DNA of 64,000 nucleotides from Microcebus murinus (lineage: Eukaryota > Chordata > Mammalia > Primates > Cheirogaleidae): positions 67,558,501-67,622,500 of the forward strand of contig NC_134109.1 of assembly GCF_040939455.1 (NCBI RefSeq), given 5' to 3'. Below, one piece after another: positions 55,701 through 64,000 of this stretch. The translations under genes and the position numbers were made by a program. The notes below the pieces were generated by a model. The model was not told the origin of the DNA. It saw only the letters and a list, made by a program, of their open reading frames with translations, and made no database searches. Position 1 is the first letter of the stretch. Each line of letters starts with the position of its first letter.

Positions 55701-57284
55701 TTTTTCAGGTAAAGGAATGAGGGAGAGAATCAGAAAGGGACTATAACAAAAGAAAGAAGACAAGGAAAATAGAAAAAGAAATTTATGTAAAGGTACAGGT
55801 AAAATTAGAGGTAGAAAGAAGTAGAGCAAAAAAATATAACTAGGGTGAAAAAGAAGACAGCAAAAACAAACTGAAGAAAATTCAACAGTTTTAAAATCTT
55901 AGTACAAGATACACTTCAATTTGCTGTTAGTTTCCTCATAGACTAACCATAACTAAATTAACCATTATTCACAGCTCTACAACTGCTTTTTATCCTTATA
56001 CCTGATGATTTCTAACTTTAAAGTTCTAATTGGTTGATCCATAACAGCTGCCATTGAACTACTCTATGAAAAGAATTCAAATGACTAAATTTTTGTGCCC
56101 GTTAATCTACTGGGTAAAATTGGCCTATTCCATTTGAAAATTTCATGATTTAGCAATTTTTAAAAGCCTCCAAATAGAAATCTACTAAGAAGCTATCTGA
56201 ATTGAAATAAATGGAATTGCAATACATGTCTCAATTGCAAACAAAGATTATTTGTTTTAATTGCTTTGACTGATTTCTAAGTGTAGGCTGTTAGAAATAT
56301 TTTAATTTTTTTTGCTAGATTTTCTTTTCTATGAGATTTTCCTTTCCATCTTAGTCTTTTCCTAAAGTACTTTCAAGTTTCAAACAATTACCCACTTTCC
56401 TTTGTGTGCCTTATCTATTTTTATTACTTAGCAATAGTCAGTTTCCCTCAAGCAGATTTGTGGTAATTAGCCAGAATAACAGGGAATGACTCAGATCCCT
56501 GTTCTGAATTTCTCTTCCAGCTTCAAGTTCTAAAAATAGCCTTCTATTAGTCAAAAGGGCCATTTCAGTAATATTCTTTGCTTAGAGGGTCTGTTAGAGC
56601 ATTTTTAATACTCAGGAGCATCTAAAAGGTTTTATGTTTTGGCTTCCCAGCAGGAGATTTCCCTGGGCTAATGTAAAACATCAATTCTTACATCCTTTTC
56701 AAGTTTCAAGTCCAAAATGTCATCATGAACTTTTAACTAGCTCCAAGACATCGGAAAAGCAGCAAGTCTTTGGCCCTAAGTTTCATGATCCATAAAATGA
56801 ATTCCTGCACAATGAAGCTTCCTAGTTACAAAATATTCTATGTCTAAAGAGACTTGTTCTTTGAGGTCCACCCAAAAATTTTAGGGAAAAGAATTTAAAG
56901 CAGCAATTCTGCCCAGAAGTTGAAAAGAAGGACTTCTTGCAAGATTTGTTAAGCAGCTTTCCTAAAGAAGTCAACCAACCAGTATCTATTAGGCAATGCA
57001 AATATATACAGTTAGAATTCACAAGAAGACATCCTTGTCCCGTGCCCTGCCAATAGCTTGTTAGCTGTCTATTGTGAGAAGACATAGGATAAAAGTACAA
57101 GTGACAACATAGATACAATGAGTCCTAAATGAATCATAAAATAAAAATTCATATCAGGTAAACCTCACACAAGCTATGAAGGTCTTGAAAAGCTTCAAGG
57201 GGAATTTCAGCTGAGCCTACAATAATGTGGAGAGAAGACTGTCAAATTTGCCTTTGTTTACCCACAGTACTTAAAGGCCTTTCA
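52737..57284. other. Long low-repeat stretch (4.5 kb)
   Basis: I recognise no clear Alu, L1, MIR, LTR or DNA transposon here. A very diverged L2 may lie at 55300-55560. Frames of 83-106 codons occur on both strands, none recognisable. A purine-rich segment lies at 55700-55870. No splice or start signals support a gene. Confidence 0.45.
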
Positions 57285-57490
57285 TTTTTTTCATTCATTT
57301 GACACAAGTTTATTGACCAAGTTACAGTGTCCAAGTAACGCTATGGTTCCTGCAGTGAATAAGAGTCTAGATCCCATTTCCCTTTAGAGCTTATACTCAA
57401 GTATGGGGGGAAAAAATCAATAAACAAATATACAATGTGCACAGTGCTTATAAGTCCTAAGTTAGAGATGTGAGAAAAAATGAAAAAGGA
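57285..57490 (-). repeat. L2 LINE 3' part, reverse orientation
   Basis: 'gacacaagtttattgaccaa', 'ctatggttcctgcagtgaat', 'tttagagcttatactcaagt' and 'aatcaataaacaaatataca' follow the reverse L2 tail order. Confidence 0.8.
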
Positions 57491-57734
57491 GTTTCTAGAG
57501 ATAATTTAGGTTCAGTGGCCAGCGTTTGCTGTACTGAATAAGTAATATATCATTCTAAGGTAGAACTCCTTAAAGAGAATATTTTAAGGAGTTAGATAAA
57601 ATAAATTAAGCAATAGTAAGTTTTTTAAACTATCCCACTTGTAAACAAAAGAAATGAAGATGATTGATGTTAAGAATTATAATTAGCATTACTATGCATA
57701 ATAAAAGTGAATATTTATTTCATCTGCTAGGTGA

Positions 57735-57920
57735 TTTAGTAGACAATCCTTTCAACTATAAAAGGAGTATTTTTATTATTCCCATTTAACAGATGAGAAA
57801 ACTGAATCTCAGATGAATTAAGTAACATGCTTCATATCACTAGGTAGTAAATGGAGGAGTTATGAATGGAATCTGGAACTGTCAGACAAAAATGTTAATG
57901 TTTATACTGCACACCTGTCC
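57735..57920 (-). repeat. MIR SINE, reverse orientation
   Basis: 'cccatttaacagatgagaaa' with 'actgaatctcagatgaatta' and 'cactaggtagtaaatggagg' are reverse MIR core words. Confidence 0.85.
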
Positions 57921-59009
57921 TTTCCTAGGCACGGATAGAAGAATTCTATTTTCCCTCTGCCTGCTCCCTGAAACCTCTCCTCTGAAGAGCAACCCAGTGG
58001 CTTCTTTCAGCTTTGTGCCTGCCTGCACATCTCTTAGGAAAGCAATTATCTGAGCATGAACCAGAGATTTCCCAATTCAGAGTTTAGAAGGAAGCTAAAA
58101 AGAAAGCAGGCATGTCCTATTTTCCTGAAAAGAGAGTTTGGCCCTGGCTTCTGTCCATAGAGGTCTTCTGGGGCTGTATCAGCCACAGCCAAAGGTGGTG
58201 CAATTCAGAGAGGAAATTTGAGTTCTATATCTGAGATCCTCTGAGTAACAGGAAGCCAAGCTAGTAAGATTTGAAGCTTCAAGGTCAAAAATCACAACTT
58301 CTTGGCTCAGAGATGATAATGAGACCCTAACTCTGAGCCTCCTATTTCTACGATGTGAAGAGGGTATCACTTCTCCAAAGAAGGAATCAATAAGGTCTGT
58401 ACAAATGCAGTCCAAGAGGAAGGCAGGAACAGAGAGAGGGCACTGTATCTTCTCTTCACAGGCAGCTGCCTTCTCCATGGCTGGCTCTCATTGCTTCAGG
58501 CTGTCTGTCACACACCCACCCCAAGTTGCTGCCCACGGACCCAGGAGGAAGAACAGTACATGGTCCCTCTACCCAATTAGGGCCATACTAGACTGAACAA
58601 AAATGAGCAGTCAAAACTTATTTGCATTTGATATTAAAATACACTAAATAGGTAAGTCAAGAGGGGGTAAATCTCTTAATTACTTCCATAATCAAACCAC
58701 TGAAGCGTCAGAAGGAAGAACTACAGGTGGGAGTTATTTGTTCCCAGGATCAAGCTGGGCTGCTGTGGAAATGAGCAGGAAGTTGCTTAGCGAGGAATCA
58801 TTTGATGATCAGAGCAGCGACTCAACAGAGATGGAGGAGAGAGTTCTGAAAAGAAGCTCAGCACTTCTCCTCTGTGACCATCCTTGAGTCAATAGGTCTC
58901 TCTTGCTAAGTCTAAACACTGAACCTGGAAAACAAGGAAAAGTTAGAGAAAATTCTAAAATGTTCTGAAGACTTTCCAGAGCTACAGCTGCTTCTGAGGG
59001 GACAACACA
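57921..59009. other. Unassigned stretch
   Basis: No repeat named. A 99-codon minus-strand frame (58179-58478) and a 63-codon plus-strand frame (58405-58596) are not recognisable. Confidence 0.45.
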
Positions 59010-59062
59010 GTTCCTGGCACACAGTAATTGGTCAATAACACTTCTTTAAATGAATGAATTTG
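59010..59062 (+). repeat. L2 LINE 3' terminus fragment
   Basis: 'ttcctggcacacagtaattg' and 'gtcaataacacttctttaaa' with 'tgaatgaa' are the last bases of an L2 copy. Confidence 0.65.
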
Positions 59063-60258
59063 TGGTGTCTTCAGCATAGCACATGCTCTGTAACACATGG
59101 CCCCAGTGTGTGGCCACAGAAGACTGGACCGTGGTGAATGTCTGGCACTGGGCTGGTGTAAGTTATACAAGCTCTGGGAAGGGGCCTCTGCCCTGTATTC
59201 AGCATTAGAGGATGGAGGAGAGAGTCAGCAGAAGAGGCAGAAGGAGAAAAATAGGAGGAGAGAGAAGAACAGAAGCAAATGGGGCATAAGACACCATGAG
59301 GGAGAGAAGACATCAGCAAACAGAAGCCACCTGATTTAAAAGGTGAAATGAGGGCACAGCAGCCTCCATGGAGAGTAGGGAGCTCAGACACCCTGCTTCC
59401 GGGGAAGGTGCCCTGGCCACCCTGGATGCTTGTCCTGATGGCTTTGTTACTCATGAGGCCCAATAGTGTAGTTACAATTGAACTCCAAGCCACAAGAATT
59501 TGAGACTTACTTTCCCTTAATTCCTTAAAATAAACCTACTTAACTGAGAGTCTGTGAGACTATATCTGAAAACATAAGCGACTTAGGAAAGGGAAGAACA
59601 TTGACTAAGACCACAGAGAATCCACAAGACTAAACTCTTCTGGGAATTCCCAAAAGCCTATTAGTTGATGCCTACACTAGAGCTTCCTGGGGAATTTGAT
59701 ACAGGAGTCCAAAATTCTGTGTGTTTATCAAGTGGCCAGGGTGTCTGGTATTCAGCCTAGTGGGGATTTCTCATTTATGCTATCCTTTGGAGGATGTCTC
59801 ATGAGGTTAAAGCATTTATCCTTCTAACAATGCCCGATTCCTTTGCCAGTATTCTTGTTAAAACTGTAATTTTTCTATATGACAAAAATGTCTGTTTATT
59901 GTAAAGATGTGTACAAAATTCAAGCAAGCAAAAATAAAAATAAAATTTCAGATGCTTTTGAAAGTTAACAGTTATACAGTTAAATGCTCTGTTGGGTATT
60001 TTTCCAATTCTTTCCCTGATACAGGCATTACACATACCACTTTGTACCTGCTTTTCTCACTTTATATCTTGGACACTTTTACATGTCACTAAGCATTTTG
60101 CTATATCATCTCTATTAGTTATATGTAATTATAAAAAGAATTAATAAAAATTAATTTAACCAATCCCCTATTGCCAAACTTTTAAATTGTTTTCAATTAA
60201 TCTGTCATTGAAACACTCTGAAGAGCTACCTTGTATATGATCTTGGTCTAGATACCAG
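59063..60258. other. Unassigned stretch with a 140-codon frame
   Basis: The minus-strand frame at 59071-59493 is 140 codons long, among the longest outside recognised repeats, but has no domain, signal peptide or family resemblance I can see. It runs opposite a purine-rich segment (59200-59310), which lowers stop frequency on that strand and explains its length. I do not call it a gene. Confidence 0.4.
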
Positions 60259-60424
60259 TTTTTTTTTTTTTTTAATGAGACAACAATCTCACTCTGTCAC
60301 CCAGGCTGGAGTGTAGTGGCCCAATCCTGACTCACTGTAACCTTGAACTCCTGGGCTCAAATGATCCTCCCCACTCAGCCTCTCAAAGGGCTGGGATTAC
60401 AGGTGTGAGCCACCCACCAGCTGG
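60259..60424 (-). mobile_element. Alu monomer (FLAM-like), reverse orientation
   Basis: From the plus strand: a T15 tail, 'cactctgtcacccaggctgg', 'accttgaactcctgggctca' and 'gctgggattacaggtgtgag', ending 'ccaccagctgg'. One arm only, about 165 bases. Confidence 0.85.
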
Positions 60425-60639
60425 TTTCTTTAGTGCAGACCCTTTGAATGGAAATTGCTGGGGAAAATATTCAAAGTTTTAGAGTGCTTGAAATGTGTTA
60501 TTGAACAGCCTTCTAGAAAGTGTGTAGTGATTTAAACTCTCCACAGCAGTGTGTGAGAGTATCCATATCCTGTCCGCTTGTCAACACTAAATATCATCAG
60601 CATTTTAAAATCCTACTAGTATTCTTTTGATGGCCTTTT

Positions 60640-60860
60640 AAGCGCAGTTCTCAACATTGACTTTTTATTAAAACACTTGAGGCATTTTTGAAAGTACCAA
60701 TGCCTGGGCCCCATCCAATGAAATAATTCAGAATCTCAGGAGTAGGGCTTAGACATTTATGTGAAACTACAAACCTATAAGAAAGCACACTGACACAGTT
60801 TCTCAATCGAATATTCTCAATTTCAGAGTGAGAAGCTACCTTGAGTAGGCAGAATCCACA
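60640..60860 (-). mobile_element. MER5-related hAT-Charlie element, diverged
   Basis: 'gcgcagttctcaacattgac', 'accaatgcctgggccccatc', 'aattcagaatctcaggagta' and 'gggcttagacatttatgtga' are typical, and 'acacagtttctcaa' forms the other side. Orientation is uncertain because the family is nearly palindromic. Confidence 0.7.
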
Positions 60861-60984
60861 CAAAGAATTCTGGGCTACATTGTCCTGCTAGTGTCCTGGT
60901 TTTTATATGCCTGTGTGAAACCACCATTATCATGATGAATATCTGAGAATTTTCTTCAAACAACTATTACCACATCAATTCTAT

Positions 60985-61150
60985 TCGTCAGTTTACAATG
61001 TGTATTGAGCATCTCCTCTCCCTGCTCCCTCTCCGCCTGGCTTCTCGCTGCCCTTCCCTCGACCCTCAGCTCCAGCATCACGTCCTCAGGAAGCCTTTCC
61101 TCCCCCTCTGACCACATTGCACGCTCCTCTCGCTTCCCTCACCCATCAAA
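60985..61150 (+). repeat. L2 LINE 3' part
   Basis: 'ctctccgcctggcttctcgc', 'cagctccagcatcacgtcct' and 'caggaagcctttcctccccc' match the L2 region upstream of the 3' terminus. It is locally C-rich. Confidence 0.75.
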
Positions 61151-63184
61151 CACCTCTCCGGACACTTCACACGGTTGTGACGTTTTCACTGAAGTTCTGA
61201 GACAGAAATATTCAGTATGAGTCAGAATAGTTAGGGAAGGTTCCCAACAATGAGATTTGATTTTGAAGATGTGTAGGATCGGAAAAGGCAGACAGAGTAT
61301 GTAGGGTATGCAAACCTGAGTCATTAACTATTATAGGTTTATGAACACATTTGAAAATATGCTGAAAGCTGAAAACTCTCCAGAAGAATTCAAATATACC
61401 CATATATTGAAATACTGTGTGTATTCAGAGTTCACAGAACTCTAAGCACATTTGTGGGTCCGTGATCCCAGGTGGACCACATTTGGCTCTTTTGAGTCAG
61501 TATAATGATCATTTTGTCTCTTTCAGCTAGACAACATGAACTCAAGAACCCCCAAAAGTCAGTCACCACTGTCCTAAGTGGCAGAAATGCCATATTGCCA
61601 ACAACCTCTGTGTCCAAGTTAATGAACTCATATATGATTAGCCTTTGTCTTAGTAAGGTGGGGTAGGTAGGAGGGAGGAGGAGGAAGAAAAAGGACAGAT
61701 GAATTACAGTGCACAATTATGTAGCCAACAGAGCAGCTATTCCTTCAACTATTTCATACAAGTAACACTGAGTAGCTGTCACAAGACAAGAAGTCAAAAA
61801 ATTCAGAAGGTAAAATCTTCTCCTTGTGTTACCTTATATCTCTATATTCCTTGTCAGGTTTTTTGACTTTAACAAACATGTAGAAACCTGGTATTTGTTC
61901 TGTTTCCCCATATACCCCTCTTAGGGGATTAGCACTTCAGGGTAGGAATTTTGTCCTTTGGCATAAGACCACCTGTTGTATCATTCTGCAGTGCTGCATT
62001 TTAAAAATCACCACACCTCAGCTGACCGCATTGTGTCCAGAGAGCTTCATTATTGTTCAGAGCGTGAGAAACAGACCATGAGCTCCAGAGCCCCCACTAA
62101 GATCCTCGTCATCCCAGCTGTGCCCACCTTCCAGTTCCTATATTATGTCAGGTGTCCTTGGCACCTGAGAAATGTTTAGAATCCCGCTAGGAGTTCACCA
62201 GAATACCACTTATGGGGACAAAGCATTTTTTTGTTTAAATTCTACAACTCCTTCACAGAGACCCCCTTAAAAGGTACCAAACAGCATTTGTGATATTCAT
62301 CAACGTCCATCAAATTTTCGTGTGCCAACATTAGTTTTACTACTTCATTTACAACTACATTGTGTACGATTTCACTACCCCAAACTTTAAAGCAAAAGTA
62401 ATTTCCCATCAAAGGACAAAGGTAGCACTGGAGGCACATGTTAGTCATTAATGCAGCACTAACTGACGGTTTGCAGCTTACCCTCCAGAATAAGGCCTAA
62501 GGTGCTTTTCCAGGCACGCTCCCAAGGGGAAAAGATCCAGGCTGAGTGCTGGGGATGAGTCCTTAGCCGTTTATCAACCTTCACTTCCTGGCCTGACTCC
62601 TCCTTCACTCATCCTTTGCCACTAACTCATTACAAGTGTGTGAGGCAAAGTTAACAAGGCAGCCTTCTGAGAATAAGCATGAGGAGGGTCACCAGGAGGA
62701 CAATCACAGGAGAATATTCCTGCGGTATTAATCCCTTCTGTGTTATTTTATCGCCCTATTGATTTTCTCATCTGTAATTGTGTAAAGCAAAATGTACAGA
62801 ACTTCACCTTCAGGACTTCTTTTTCTTTAGGCTGAGAATTCCGGCACATTTACTGGTTTTGAAATGAAAAGCCCTACATCTGAGTTTAAAGTCAGGTAAT
62901 TGACTTTTACTCAGTTTTATTGCCTACCATATCTGGCTACTTGTACCCATTAACTATCCTTCCATTAATATTTAGTTCTTAAAAAATAACATCATCCCAA
63001 ATCATGCAATATGGAGTAAATTTTGGAATGAATAGGCTGATAAAAGGGAAGGTCTATTGGATAGGAAAAAACAAAACAAGATGCAGTGGGTAGGACATGA
63101 GGTCTGCACAGAAGACATAAAATGCAAAACATTATAAATATCACAGTCAGGTGTATCAACCAGGAAACAATGATAATAATAACT
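61151..63184. other. Unassigned 2-kb stretch
   Basis: No element or gene recognised. Frames up to 94 codons (61432-61716, minus) have no known product. Confidence 0.5.
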
Positions 63185-63420
63185 CTGACTTTGAGTATGT
63201 ACTATGTCCCTCATACTCTTAATGAACATAATTTTATTGACTAGTCACAGCATATCTATAAGGATAATATTATTATTCCAAAGTTACAGCAGAAATGGGG
63301 GCACAGAGAATTTAAGTAATTTTCCCAATGTCAGTCAGCTGGAAAATAGCTTCACTGGGATTCAAACCAAGCTCTTGCTGGCAACAAAGCCTATGCTTTT
63401 AATCACTACACTAGCCTGCT
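63185..63420 (-). repeat. MIR SINE, reverse orientation, near complete
   Basis: 'tgagtatgtactatgtccct', 'acagcagaaatgggggcaca', 'gagaatttaagtaattttcc', 'actgggattcaaaccaagct' and 'ttttaatcactacactagcc' cover most of the element. Confidence 0.88.
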
Positions 63421-63589
63421 TTTTAAGCCATATAGATATCAGTATTAATTTTAAAAGTCACAGATATATGTCTATATTCTGCTTGAGTTTTTACATATTA
63501 TTTAATCCTTACAACTATCCTGAATAATTCAACAGGGCAAATATCAATCTACCCACTTTGCAAAATTGGAAAACTATATGCATTCATAA

Positions 63590-63735
63590 AGTCCTTCAAC
63601 AAATATTTATAAAGCACATGCTTTTTTCTGCCAAGAAATATTCTAGGATCTGACGATACACAGGTTGTTTTCTTGTAACTCACATTCTAACAGGGAAACA
63701 ACATGTGAAAAACATTAATAAGACCAATTAGTAAA
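63590..63735 (-). repeat. L2 LINE 3' end, reverse orientation
   Basis: 'ccttcaacaaatatttataa', 'tctaggatctgacgatacac' and 'taactcacattctaacaggg' follow the reverse L2 tail order. Confidence 0.8.
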
Positions 63736-63799
63736 ACTTAGTAAAGTGTTTGAGAGTGTGGTGATTCGCCTAATTACATTGACATGTGACTGTTTTATA

Positions 63800-64000
63800 A
63801 GTATGCCCCAAAATGAACTCCAGACTTCCTTCACACCTCTTCTCCATCTCAGCTTCTGGCAAAAAAGCCTGGAATCCACTTTGACATCTCTCTTATTCTC
63901 ACGTTTCATATCTAGTTGACTGGCACATCTTGTCAGTTCTACAATCAAAATATTTTCAGACTCCAGGCCCTTCTCACCACCTCTGCTACTGCCATGCTCA
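63800..64000 (+). pseudogene. L2 LINE coding remnant, cut by the window end
   Basis: 'ggaatccactttgacatctc', 'cacatcttgtcagttctaca' and 'tctcaccacctctgctactg' match the L2 polyprotein region that also begins the copy at 45517. The downstream tail should lie beyond the window. Confidence 0.75.

Noticed and set aside
59071..59493. 140-codon minus-strand frame as a gene
   Set aside because: No domain, signal peptide or family resemblance. It lies opposite a purine-rich stretch that suppresses stop codons on that strand, and there are no convincing splice or promoter signals.
1..64000. CRISPR array, operon, prophage or other bacterial system
   Set aside because: The window is plainly mammalian. 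There are no spaced direct-repeat arrays, ribosome binding sites or long contiguous genes.
1..64000. tRNA, rRNA or snRNA genes
   Set aside because: I saw no cloverleaf with intact A and B boxes and no rRNA or spliceosomal RNA sequence. The A-box-like words found belong to Alu and MIR.

Overview
The window looks like nuclear DNA of a strepsirrhine primate (lemur, loris or galago), and it is repeat-littered intergenic or intronic sequence. Alu elements and a free Alu-type monomer give the primate call. The strepsirrhine call rests on two things. The 3' end of a LINE-1 at 20996-21454 (minus strand) has the 3' UTR type I associate with lemur and galago L1, and the Alu at 3907-4182 has lemur-like arm sequences. 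I see no CpG island, no rRNA or tRNA gene and no host exon I can name. Every open reading frame is short, and those I can explain lie inside mobile elements.

Layout. 1-6.4 kb: the right end of a Tigger-type DNA transposon, a MIR, an L2, a MaLR LTR with a perfect 5-bp target duplication, a hAT MER5-like piece, an Alu, an old L1 3' end and a long L2. 6.5-8.2 kb: low-repeat DNA with possible enhancer sequence. 8.2-13.4 kb: an MLT1-type LTR, an old L1 ORF2 piece, then an L1 that keeps its 5' UTR, damaged ORF1 and the first codons of ORF2 but has lost everything downstream; a palindromic repeat and a small Tigger MITE follow. 13.7-21.6 kb: hAT, MIR and L2 pieces. One L2 here is split by a Tigger MITE and another by the strepsirrhine L1. 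23-27.3 kb: a hAT element, a MIR nested in a MIR, an LTR-like stretch and a class I (gammaretrovirus-like) LTR. 27.3-37 kb: mostly unassigned AT-rich DNA, with an Alu-type monomer flanked by a clear target duplication and an AT-rich microsatellite holding perfect palindromes. 37-47 kb: E-box inverted repeat, Alu, (AC)n, an exact CTCF-core match, L2, MIR and Alu. 47-51 kb: MER5 elements, and an L1 ORF2 split by a MaLR LTR whose target duplication is still visible. 51-64 kb: low-repeat DNA (about 6 kb with almost nothing recognisable), then L2, MIR, an Alu monomer and a hAT piece. The window ends inside another L2.

No genes work together here. The useful content is a record of nested insertions that can be dated against each other, plus a few candidate regulatory sequences. 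I did not find a new biological system. Family names are recalled from sequence patterns and were not checked by a repeat search; subfamily names are given only as likely.
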